64,000 nucleotides of DNA, from contig NC_088132.1 in NCBI RefSeq assembly GCF_036370855.1, positions 68,176,841 to 68,240,840 on the forward strand. The letters run 5' to 3'. This stretch comes from Dromaius novaehollandiae. Taxonomy: Eukaryota; Chordata; Aves; Casuariiformes; Dromaiidae. Of the stretch, positions 34,791 to 46,221 are shown piece by piece. Position numbers and translations under genes: made by a program. Positions within the stretch are counted from its first letter, which is position 1; each line of letters starts with the position of its first letter. Below the pieces are notes generated by a model, which saw nothing but the letters and a program-made list of their open reading frames with translations, was not told where the DNA came from and did no database searches.

Positions 34791-37428
34791 CTGGAAAAAA
34801 AAAAGATGGTTTTTAATTTGAAATGGTCCTTTCTGAGGACTTCAGAAATAAGGGAGTTTTACATTGCATTTATACTTATTTACTTCAAAACTGAAATGCT
34901 GGAGGATTCAATTTAAAATAATTCTAAGGAGAAAGATTGTTTCCATCTCTCATTCCAAATAAAAAACAAGCTTTTTGCAATCTGCCTTGTTGAAATAACG
35001 TACATTTATGCTGGACTCCATTCTGGACTCCAGTCTTTGATAATTTAATGCTCTATAAAAGGAGAGTAAATTCCCAGAGCACTGTCAATAGTTTTCCTTT
35101 CTACATAATTTAAAAAGGAACCTAATACAAGTCTCAGTGTTCAGTGTGACTTTCCTAAAGTTTTTTTTTTTTTAGGAACAAGGTAGTCTTGTAGAAGGCC
35201 AATAAATACAAGTAAGGGAACAGAGAAGGGGGAGTTGGTGAAAAGCAGTGAATTACTTTAGAACTAATAAACAAAACAACTGAAACACAACTGCAAAAAT
35301 TTAGGCTAATGTTTTGCCATCTCTGTGATCCTGCTGTCTTCCCAATTAGTAATGTAACAAGTAATTTATAATAACAGCAGTCTGGGTTTTATCCTTGTAG
35401 AAAAAGAACTAGTCACTTTCGCATGCATGATTACTTAATACAGAAATAGGTATTATTCTAGCCCTTCATAAAACAAGTAAAGTTCAAATTATTTGAGGAG
35501 AAAAAATCCAAATAGAAAGATGATTTTCCATTAATAATAATCCAATAATAGTGGGTCATGCCTCATCTTCTCCATTTTACCTCCTTGCTTCTTTTGCAAA
35601 TGGATGAACTGTACTTCCCAAAAGGAAAATCCAGCATTCTCTTTATACTGCATCACTTGCCTATTTGAGAAAGTGAGTAAACTATGAGGACAGAAGATCC
35701 AAATCCAAATAGTAGTTTTGCTGTATTGTTAGTGACCTTGGCAAGACTCAGGAAGGATCTGAGGAGTCTTTAGAAGTGCTAGAGAGAGATTTAGGCACCT
35801 TCTGCTTAACTAGGGAAGGCCCAAATTCCCCAGGTGTTTTGTTTTTTTGGCAGGCATTGCCCAGTAAGTTAGAATGACAGCCAGAAATCCACTAACTTTC
35901 CACCTAATTCCTGGACGGGCTGTGCTTGCTATGCACTGGCCATGCTCTCAGAGCAGCTACAGGACTGAGCGCTGCATCTAATGAAACAGCTGAAAATTCC
36001 TACCACTCACTGCCTGGAGAAATCATTGAGGAGGGAGAACAAGGCTCAGTTCCTTTTGTATCCTCAGATAGTTCGAACCTGCATCTCTCAACTCTAAAGA
36101 GAATGAGCTAACCACTAAGGACAGGGCATCTGTCCTAGGGAACCTTGTTTGGATCTTGTGAGGTCAGAGTTGAGGGAAATATGAATTGGTATCTGGTATC
36201 CTGCAGCTACAGGATGAAAGTGAACCTTGATATTTTTGCATTAAGGGAAATCTATGCAGCCTGCTCCTCTACAGAAGTTCCCACTCCCACCACCACAAGG
36301 AAAGGGTAAAGGCTAACAGGTCCAGAAAAGCTTTCCAGATAAAGGGCCCTCAGTGGAGGAAAGCCTCCTCCAATAATCATGATTAGCATCTAAGATAAGA
36401 AGGAGCTGTGATCAGATATGCTTCAATCCTCAGCATTTTCTGTGAACAAGACCAAGCCACTCCTTGCTCAGTGTGCTGACTTTAGTAAGCTCCAGGTCCT
36501 ACATGTGAGTTGCTCTCTCCCCATTCTGACACATGTAGATTTTCTCATGCATTGTATCAGGAGTCTTGATGTTAGTTCCAGATCGGGATGCTACTACAGG
36601 GAGTGGCTGCCTGTAAGTTAAGCATTGCCAAAGCTTAGAGCTTCTTGCCTAAATTATTTTTTTAGAGCTAGCTCAAACTGCACCCATTGCTCTGTCTTGT
36701 TTTCATTTCAATGATTTGCTGTCATTCTGGTATGTGAAAAACACCTCAAAGGTCATTTTCAGAGCTTATATACAAGAACACTGACATGCATGGGGGATTG
36801 ACCATGATACTGCTCCATAATCTAGGACAGTACTGCCATGACATCCAAACTGAATTAATTCTGCCAAAACCTATCCCTGAATACATATTTTAGGCAAAGA
36901 ATTCACTTTAAAACCATTGTGTCATTTTTATAAATGACACAACCCTGAGCTTTGTTTTGTTTTAGTCATGTTATTTATAGGAGCAGCAATCTTTCTACAG
37001 AGACCAAATACTGCCTTATGACTCAAGCTCTTTCCCTGGGCTCAGTGAAGAAATAGTCAGTGATCAGATGAATAGTCCAAGAACAACAAATATATTGACA
37101 TATGTTTGTGTGAAATTTTTGAACAATAAGTGTGTAAAATAGTATTTACAAAATTTGAACAGACTAAAAACCCAACCCTATTCAAAGCCTAAGTAAATTA
37201 GCCAAATAAATACTGTGCTATAAAATGCTCTGCAGTCTAAAAGGAACAGGAACTGTCACACTGCCACTGCTCAAGGCCCAGTGCTTATAAATGCCAGCAT
37301 CCATGTAGCTTAAGAGTATGGGAAACAATCCCTCAAATAGTTTCTAGTCCCCCAAATTTAAAAAAATTTGAAGCACTCTATTTTTTAAACTACAAGTAAA
37401 GAAAACCTGGCAGATAAAAACTCCCTAC
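34791..37428. other. GHR intron 8
   Basis: 2.6 kb, non-coding. No recognised repeat family or exon. Short T run at about 35161-35173. Confidence 0.85.
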
Positions 37429-37519
37429 CTTGGTTGTTTAGACAACAGGATTAAGATCACTGTTACAGCCAGCCCACATGCTCCAAAGATGACAACTAAG
37501 AACCAGGGAAACTCAATTT
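37429..37519 (-). CDS. GHR: GHR exon 8: transmembrane helix
   Basis: Minus-strand acceptor TTGTTTCAG| at 37521-37520 and donor CCAAG|GTAGGG (GT at 37428-37427). Its 91 bp matches human exon 8; phase 1 in, phase 0 out through a split Arg codon. It encodes EIEFPWFLVVIFGACGLAVT followed by VILILLSKQPR, a hydrophobic helix of about 24 residues flanked by an acidic outer side and a basic inner side, as for a type I membrane protein. Confidence 0.97.
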
Positions 37520-39695
37520 CTGAAACAACAGAACAAAAACTTATTAGCAGGAATCTGCATCTCTGTTGCATCTTTAATTTCAACCATCTCTTCTGCTGTC
37601 CGAGGATTCCAAAGCCATAAAAACTGATAAGAGAATTTCTGGTTACTTAAATGTGAAAATTTTGTATTATGCAGAAACAAAAATACCCTTTGTCTCAAAA
37701 GTTTCCATATTGCATCTGTGAGTCTACTTAGACTCCTTGCAGAAACAGACTGGGCTTTTTAATATAAACAAAATCCTAGCAGAGACAACACAAGAAGCAA
37801 AAACAGTCATGAGAGGAACATTTTGCCTGCTTGGAACATGCTAGTAGTCGTGACAGCATATAATGCTGCAGACCATGTTACTGCTTCTGTCAGCCAAAAC
37901 TGAGTGAACACAATCTATAGTGTGTAATTCTACTCAACTATAGGCAAACCATCCCTCTCTCACAAACTAAAACATGGTTGTGTCAAAAATCATAACACTA
38001 CTTTTTCAACAGCGGAATATTAATTATGTTGGGAGCAGTGTCAAATGCAAAAAAATATGATTTCTTTTCCTCTTTTTATTTACATTGCAGATCGTTACAA
38101 GGAAAGAACTTAGCTGATCGATAACAGTGGTTTGGTAGGAATAAAGAACAATGCTGATAAATGAAATGTTTTCGCTCTTAAATACTGGCAATTACATCAT
38201 ACTCAAGCTGGCACTGTAGAAAATACAAAGTATAGAAAAATTTCTTCTGGCTGTAGCCTTACATTCTCCTCATTTGTTCCCAATGTTAAGTTTTCCATAC
38301 AAACGTCACTTATTTTTGTGGCCAAGAAGTACTGGACAGGGAGCTTTAGGGTTCTATATATGAATATAAATATATGGCCTTTTTGGGGAAAAAAAAATTC
38401 AGGCACCGGTTTTAGCCCGCTGTTCACAGCTTGGATTTTGACTGGACATGTTTTGAAGCATGAGTATTTAAAGTTTTATGCGGATAGGCCTATGTTAGAC
38501 AGGTCCCTGTTTTAATAGAGGAGAAGTAGTAACTCATTGTCATGTCAGTGAGAGCTGTGAATATCCTGCTGCTTTGAAAAATTTGAAGATTACATTCAAA
38601 TTTAAATGCTTAACTTTTAACACTGAAAATTTCAAGTTTACTTCTATGTTCCTAAAGGTGAAGTACCAAACAAGCAAAAATAAATTTTGCCACACCATAG
38701 TATGCTGTTTCAATTTTCTTGTGCAGAGTTTCCAACTTAGTCCCAATCCAGCAACTCAATACATGGAGGGGAAATAATCCATCAAATCAGATCACTGCTG
38801 CTGTGTGAGACATACAGATATCCAGGTTGTAGTGACTGAGGAAAACGGTAAAAGTATGACAACTTAGATTTTCATAGTATTTTCTTTTTGTTCATATGAA
38901 AACTGTGACAACTTAATTCAGATTGATTTGGGGTAACAAAAATAATGCCAGGTATTCATATAAACTAGGCATGAAAACTATTAATGTAAAAAGTTAAACA
39001 AGGAGAATCTACTTATGTCTGGTTTTATTTAACACCTCCACTAATATTCTAGAAAACAAAGTGAAACAGCCTGTTAAAAGAATTTGGTGAAAAGATCATA
39101 TTTTGAAGTGTTAGTTTAGTAGCTCAGACCTGAAAATGCTTTAGGATAAGGCATTACCTAATTCTTTTAATAGAGAAAAGGTGCCCAGCAGTTGTTTCTT
39201 CTTCTATCATATTTAATAGTACTTTAAAAACAAGTACAAGCACAGAAGCAAGAATCGGGAAAACACTATCCCTGATAGTTTCAGGCAGCTCAGGAAAGCA
39301 CACCACAGTTCTGATAACAGACTTAGCCAGTTGTATAGAAGTGACAATTCTCTTCTTCACTTCTGGAGTGATCAGTTTACACAATGAAGTATGAGATTTG
39401 ACTGTCTTTATTTTAGGCTCTATGGTGTGGGCAACAGCAGTTACTATTTCTGATTCTTGAAGCTATCCATATTTTTGCTCTCTGAAGAGCTGGGAGTTTT
39501 GCTGAGTTTACTTCTGAACCTGTATATGAAGTTTGTACACTCTCAATCTCATCAAATGAGTTTCACGTAATAGGCTGAATTACCAATCCATTCAGGTATA
39601 AAACATGAAAAGAAAGGAGAAATTAAAAAAAAAAAAAGAAAGACAAAAGCACAGCAATGCTTATAAAAACACTTTGCTACATTTTGCGTAATTAC
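37520..39695. other. GHR intron 7, with an unexplained protein-like stretch
   Basis: 2.2 kb. Minus-strand 39154-39465 reads as about 104 codons with protein-like composition (see findings). Otherwise nothing recognised. Confidence 0.7.
39154..39465 (-). pseudogene. Unidentified protein-like open stretch in GHR intron 7
   Basis: On the minus strand, reading from a stop near 39466, an uninterrupted frame of roughly 100 codons includes SEIVTAVAHTIEPKIKTVKS and, further on, KLITPEVKKRIVTSIQLAKS and SVFPILASVLVLVFK. The charged/hydrophobic alternation and lack of simple repeats look like real, formerly coding sequence. I do not recognise the family. The upstream continuation is interrupted by a stop, and no start, promoter or splice site is evident. 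A fossil of a retrocopy or of a mobile element is more likely than a gene; chance is possible. Confidence 0.3.
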
Positions 39696-39867
39696 CTTCA
39701 GCACAATGAATAAATTCAACGCCTGTTTGAGAAAAAGATACATAAAGGATTTCACTGAATTCCCCAAATTTTTCAGAAGTACGTTGTCTTGATCGAACTC
39801 TTATCTCATAATCTCTTCCCATCTTCAGAGAGTACAGTGGAACCATTGTTGAGAGCCTGGGTTCTAA
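39696..39867 (-). CDS. GHR: GHR exon 7: second fibronectin-III domain, C-terminal part
   Basis: Minus-strand acceptor TCTTTACAG| at 39869-39868 and donor GCTGAAG|GTAATT (GT at 39695-39694). It encodes [33 protein letters not shown] and then [15 protein letters not shown] is the counterpart of the WSXWS-like YGEFS motif of GHR. At 172 bp it is two codons longer than the human exon (166 bp by memory), the extra residues being near the membrane-proximal stem, which ends EFIHCAE. Phase 0 in, phase 1 out. Confidence 0.97.
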
Positions 39868-42800
39868 CTGTAAAGACAGAATGACCGTGATTGATTTGAG
39901 TTGTACTTGCAAATTTATTCTGCTGCTTCATTTCAAAAATAAGCATTGGAAGGCATTTTTGCTACTTGGAACCTTTAAGGGCACCACAAGAAGAGTTCAG
40001 AGAAAATTCACACCATTTACTTTGGACTTACTAGCCATCAGACTCTGCTGTGATTCAGGAGACCAAGGTGGAGAATCCAAGTTCTCTGTAAGTCCAGTCA
40101 ATGAAGAAAGGCAGCTGCCCCCAGTTATATGCTGTAAGTAGGTGGTGTGAATATCTCCCAATGATCTTATCAAGTTGTAAATCTTTTTTTGCTGTTATAA
40201 CACACCATTACTGACTTCACAATGCCAAAAATCTTGTTAAAATAACATGAAAGTCCTAAAACTACTGCAATCCCCACTACAGAATCTATCTTAAGAAAGA
40301 AAATGACTTAAAGGCCTTCTAGCCAAATTTATTACGTCTTACAAATCTGCTTTTTTTTGAAAGACTGCATAGCTCCCAAAATCTTCAACTATATATAAAT
40401 GGGATAATGCATAGAGACACTAGTAGAGCTGGGATCAGACTACAGTTCTAAAGACTTTCACATTTAAGTATTAAGTGCAACATACTTGGATATTGCTGCA
40501 TACCAAACTACGTGGGAAGTCACACTGGAGGTCTTAATACGTGAAATCTCTCCTTATATTCCTCTTCTACAGAATATGTTTTCTCACTCTAACAGACCAG
40601 CACAAGTATACAAAAAATAAGGAAAATGTGAACAAAATATAAATACACCTGGCAGATGTTATATTCTACTTTCATTTCAGAATCAAGGATAATACTGGCA
40701 AAAATGATCATGAGCTAGGAGTTAAAACAGCTGGAAAACAATAGCCCTTGGGGACTTAAAAGAAGGTTCAACAATGCAATCCTACTATTACTGTACCTGC
40801 ATGACCTACAACATGAAACACATTCTGATGGTTGCTATGATCTGTGGAGTACTTGTGATCCTTAACACCTCTAAATTGAAGTGTTTTGAGTGCTAATCAG
40901 TCAGATTTTGCAAGAGGCAGTGATCACAGATTCCTTTTCTCTGCCAGTGGTTCAGAGCAAGATACTGGAGAAATATTGCTCTGCATCACAGAAGTTTTTA
41001 TAGTGTTGAAGGCGATCCAGCTGGAAAGTGGCAGGGAGGGAATACAATCTACACTAACCCACTAGCCCATTTTACTTATTTCATGCTGTGAAGCCACAAA
41101 GAAATAGTACACTAAATTTTTACACTAGATGCTTTTTATTGAGACAAAGTAGATTCTTATGACAGGGATGACATGCTAGGCCACATAAAGTTGTATGTAC
41201 CCCAGATAATGGCCAAAGCACGTGGAAAGGGCAGTATACAGGCTGAAATGGAGACCTGAAAAATATGAAGTATAATTACTGCAGCTGTGTAACTGAAATG
41301 ACCTGAACTTGCTAGAGTTGCTAAAAAACCAGATAATTGATTAATAGGCAGGATATCTCTAATTCATCAACGGACTAACAAAGGTTTACATAAGACACCT
41401 GGATGGTGCAAGACATATAGACTGAAGAAGGTACAGCATGAACTGAATAGAAGGTGCTACTAAGGAATAGCATGTGTCATATGGATCAAATCAATTAAAA
41501 ACTGGATGAGAGACACACGATAAAAGATAACCAATAAAAATGAATGACAGCACATAGGAAATGCATGTAAAGTATCTGAAAGGGAGCTTGGAATCAGACT
41601 GCTGGGCTGCTGGACCCTGCTGCACGTGGTTTAGTTAGTGCACACTGTTATGCCTGTGACTACCATACTGTTCAGACTATGGAAACGCGACAAATCTGGT
41701 GTGATGCTGAGCTGTGCAATTGCCCAGCTTGTGTGAGTCTAGTCCCTGAGAGAGGGGGTGAAAACAAAGCAACTGTTTGTCAGCAGCAGGCCAGAGCCCC
41801 CAGGGCACTGAGGGTGCCCACTGGGGCAGCAGCACTGGAGGCAGAGTCTGGCCCAGATGCAGCAGCCAACGCCGCAAGCGAACCACTGGCTTTAACTGCC
41901 CCTGGTGGAAAGAACAGTGAAAACTGGGAGAAGCGCTGTACCGGGGCACGGTTCAGAGCGCAAAGGGTGGGTGCAGCATGAGGTGGGGCACCCATACAGC
42001 ACAGTACTCCATGGGGAGAGCAGGCTGTCTATCTAATGCAGGGTTGGCACCCCCCAAGCAATCCGCCCTGCCCCTCAGGAAGGCTGATCAGCTCAGTCAC
42101 AGTGCTGTACAGATGTAGCTATAGACTTCAGCTCTGCAGTCGGTACATCATGCTTTGCTGCCCTAAGAATACTTCACTGCAATGTAAAATTGACCTTTTC
42201 CAGCAAAAATACAACAAGATAAGATAGCCAGCAGTGAGTCCTCTCTAGTCCAGTGGTCTTCACTGAGGACTGACTTGTGATCATCAATGTCATCCCACAT
42301 CAGGTAGATTTGGGCCTGTATTTTTTTGTAAATAAATCAAAAGATCAACCCAATCTAAAATATGATAAATACTAGAGGAAAATTAGACTTTCAAGATTCC
42401 CTATTTTGTATACATTTTTAGGCATTTCATTGTTAGTCACTTCACTTCTAGATCATCGCTCTTCACTGTTGTTCATATGACAAGCGAGTTTTCACACCTT
42501 ATTAGAAGAACACAACGGCCTCACAGAGACTGTATAACTATTGCCACTCATAATTAGCAAACTCGCACTGACGAAAGAGGGGTAGACTTTTAGTCTAGTG
42601 AATGAAATGGGCAACACTACACGATAAGAGTAGAATTTTAAAAAGATACTCAACAAAGAGCTAGTAACAATAGCAAAAGCTTTTCAAAGCGTAAACTAGA
42701 TTAAATTTGGCTCTGTCTCATGAACAGTGACTAAATGACAATGGGGATTTTATTGTTTTAGGAAGTTGCTCAGGAAATAATTTTGATTCTTTCAGCACTA

Positions 42801-44824
42801 TGACTTACTGTTGCAGTACTTTATTAATTAAATAATATTTTATCCCTCTATCAATATGTAAGTTATCTACTTTCAATTATCAAATGGATTGAAGGAAGCA
42901 GCTATGATGTACATGAAATACCAAACAGGTTCATCCCAAAGCACCTAAAATGAAATTACAAACAAGTCTGATTTGGTAAGTACCATAAATTCATTTTTCT
43001 ATCAGTTATATGTAGAAAGCATTATGACATATTTAAGTAGTCAGAGATTATCCTTTGTGTATAAAACTAGTAATTTAATTATGGAAAATATAACTTTGCA
43101 CTGGATGTCCATCAATAGTGCCTCTTTACTGCTTCAACATTCATTTTAGAAGATATCTGCAGAAAGGAATGCAAAGAGTGAAATTATGGCTCTACTGTTG
43201 CCATTAGGAGTTTTGCTATTTTCTTAGTCCAGACCAGAATTTTGTCTAGAAATTTCATTTTTGTGTTCTAATTGATAGTTTTGCAAAGAATTATGCCATG
43301 CTGTGTAAGCTGCAAGTCCTGATGATATACAATAATACAGCCCCAATACAACATAATCTGTGATACTATTTTCTTGAGGCAAGTACAGCATTCAGCAATT
43401 CCTTCATGGTTTTCTGAAAGAAGAAAGAGTGAACTTCAAGTCTTTGCGCTCCCGAGAAGAAGTATTTTTGAGGTATACTGAAATTACTGATGGTAATGGA
43501 GCAAGCAAAGAGATTTATTAGGGTATTTATATGATTGATAGCTAAAGGCTTATGAAAAAATCAAGACCAGGCATTTTTAAAGCGATACCTCTATGCCATC
43601 TTCTTTTGTAAGTCTCATACAAAACCCCTGCAGGCTTTCAAGTTGTTCTTAAGGAGTATTGATTTATTGCCTAAACTTTACCCCTTAGTAGGCTTTAAAA
43701 TATATAAGGTATACAGTAAACAAGTTCAGCCTAAGTCAGTATAGAAAGAGATTCAGATGAGGAAAAAGTTAGGAAAAAGTTATAGACTTTACAGGTCCTG
43801 CTTGACTATAGACTTACTAATAAAAAATAAAATAAACAGAAAATGTTAGCATTGAAAAGGATCAGAGGTGAGAAGGGGTCGAAGGTCTTCCACAAATGAA
43901 GGCCAACAAATCAGCTTGACTATAAATGTGTCAGTTGGTAAATTTGCCTTTTATAAATTAAGACAAATTTTTAAGAGTTATCTGCTTTCCTTCTGTCAGT
44001 TAACTCAGTTCCTATTAATAAGATGATAAAAGAAGGGTTCTACTCTGAAATGATGTTCTTATTTCACTGAACTGATGTTTAGGAAGAAGTCCCCATATCC
44101 AAATATTCTGCAACACTCTGACACTTAGCCTAGACATTCAGGTAAGCTGGGTACAATTTTTTGCCTGTAATAGGAAAACTAACTTCATGAGAGGTTAGTG
44201 ATCTTCAAAAGCAAACTTAAAGATGTGGAGTATAAACATTTAATTTTTTCATGTCCTATCTTTATAGACACATTTTTCACATTGCTTTCTTGTATGAAAC
44301 CTATATGTTTTATCTATGTTGCATTGTTTGCATTTGCTTACTGTATCGAATTTTAAATTATAAGTAATTTCTTTTAATCTTTTGAAACCATATCCGTAAA
44401 TACCAGAATTTTACAGACGCCTTGGAAAATCTGCACTGACACTGTGACATTTTCCAAGAATAAAATACCTATTCCCACTATTAAATATAGCATGCACTGT
44501 TTCAAATAGCTGAGATTTAGGAAACCAATAGAGAAATATTTTATCCTTGAAAAACTTGTATACATCTGACTATTACTATACTTTCTAATCTAACACAGGG
44601 ATCTCAAGGTCTGGTATTATTAACCTGCATGCCAACTATCTGGACATGTAAAGTTATGATATTTCCCAGAAAACTTCAGAAGAATACAGGTATATTGTTT
44701 AAGACTTAAGGTATCATCTAATTAGCAATTACAAACCTGTTACTTTTCATAATAGTACGAAAGTGTTAGGGACAGAACAAGCCTGCACTGTACTACTTTT
44801 ACGTAACAAGTATTTGCTTCATAC
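39868..44824. other. GHR intron 6
   Basis: 5 kb, AT-rich, except for a G+C-richer block at about 41580-42060 that looks like part of an endogenous retrovirus (listed separately). No exon recognised. Confidence 0.8.
41300..42060 (+). mobile_element. Probable ERV fragment: LTR end plus leader (ERVL-like)
   Basis: Plus strand: a polyadenylation-like AATAAA at about 41532, then CTGCTGGGCTGCTGGACCCT, then a possible LTR end at GGAAACGCGACA (to about 41693). After a four-base spacer comes TGGTGTGATGCTGAGC, which resembles a tRNA-derived primer-binding site of the TGGTGT type used by ERVL elements. A G+C-rich leader-like region follows to about 42060. No gag, pol or env frame was recognised, so it is a decayed, incomplete copy. 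The left boundary is uncertain. The PBS reading is inferred from position and a six-base match. Confidence 0.4.
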
Positions 44825-45003
44825 CTCCTTCCATTTTGTCTCATTAACTTCTTTGTACTGCAATTCATACTCCAGAGTAATCCATCCCTTCTGAACATCT
44901 GCTGTTGGTGGTGGATCCCATCTTACTTGGATATCCCCATGGATCCCAGTCTGACTAGTATTTAGCAGAGTCCAGTTAAGGTGGACAGGGGGATCAGGTA
45001 GTA
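44825..45003 (-). CDS. GHR: GHR exon 6: hinge and start of second fibronectin-III domain
   Basis: Minus-strand acceptor TTTAAACAG| at 45005-45004 and donor AAGGAG|GTATGA (GT at 44824-44823). 179 bp, equal to human exon 6. It encodes (V)[40 protein letters not shown] and [19 protein letters not shown]. It contains the interdomain PDPP segment, the W-x-PPP-AD motif typical of GHR domain 2, and N-glycosylation sequons NWT, NTS and NET. Phase 1 in, phase 0 out. Confidence 0.98.
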
Positions 45004-46060
45004 CTGTTTAAACAGAGTATTTGGAATAAAACAGCCAGTTTTCAATGTAAAATGACCATTCTTGCTACACACTGCTAAATGATTTCAGGACTTAAAAAGC
45101 ATATTAACCACACATTTGCTGATTAGCATCTAATCCTATGAATTAATGACACAGTCACTAAAAGTTTGGTAATAAGAAGTCATCCTGCCATTGCAGGCAG
45201 ACACGCTCTCTGTAAATCTTATCCGAATGACTAATAAAGACTAAGAATGTATTACCTATTATGCTGTATTTTCCAATAGCGGCTTACAAAACACTGAGAC
45301 ATAAACAATTGTCCATCAAAATTTAATTTTGTAAATTTAAATTTAGAGTTCCGATTATGAATAAAAACAATAATTGCAGTTACATATTTTGTAACTACTT
45401 CAAAAACAATGTAGAAGCTCATTGATAAAGTACAGTATCTGAAAAATGATTGTAATTTTGTTGAGCTGAAGAAAAGGGAGCAGTGGGAATTCTAGTCACT
45501 TGCAGGAATAAAGTGTTAATTGCAGGTGTGTACATCACTGATCTGAACAAACAATAGTGTCCAGAAAGTTGAAGGACAGTCACAATTCATATGGCAATAA
45601 ATATAAGCTCCAGCTTAGAAATGCTAGACATGCCGATTCTGCAGACTAGTGCTGATTCAGAAACAAAAACTTCTTTGGTTCCAGAACTTTGCAGAATCAA
45701 GATTTTGTGACACCTTCCTTGCTCATACAGAACAGGGTGTGTAGCATCCATTAGAAAGGGCCTGGACTGACAGCAAAGACAAACTCATCTGCATACATTT
45801 GAGCAACCACTGGTATTCATAAAGAGAAACCACACATTTACTTTTATCCTTTTAGCATTCTTTCATCCTGGGCAATACTTTCTGGTGTGGATCACATTAC
45901 ACATGTTACAAAACCAAATCCTTTTCTGTACATTATATTTTTTAAAACTAACCTTCCCAAGAGGGAGAATTTAAATACAGTATGAATAATAAGAAAGCTT
46001 ACAGAACCATACCTATTGTGGTATAAAAATATAGAGTTAAAATGCAAAATGGAAGCATAC
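45004..46060. other. GHR intron 5
   Basis: 1.06 kb of AT-rich non-coding DNA; no repeat family recognised. Confidence 0.9.
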
Positions 46061-46221
46061 CTATTTCATCAACACTGAAACATTTTTCATCAAATACTTC
46101 ATCTTTATTGGCAAGCTTAACACAATATGGTATCCAAATAGAGGTGTAAGATGTGTTGAAATAACAGCTATTTTCTCCTGCAGTGATATAATCAGGACAT
46201 TCTTTCCAGTCTTCATCATTC
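46061..46221 (-). CDS. GHR: GHR exon 5: first fibronectin-III domain, C-terminal part
   Basis: Minus-strand acceptor GTCATTCTAG| at 46223-46222 and donor GAAATAG|GTATGC (GT at 46060-46059). It encodes [40 protein letters not shown] and [13 protein letters not shown]. The four cysteines correspond to the disulfide-forming set of this domain. At 161 bp it is 12 bases shorter than the human 173 bp, a clean four-codon difference near its start that keeps the frame, as in other birds. Sequon NTS is present. Confidence 0.98.
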
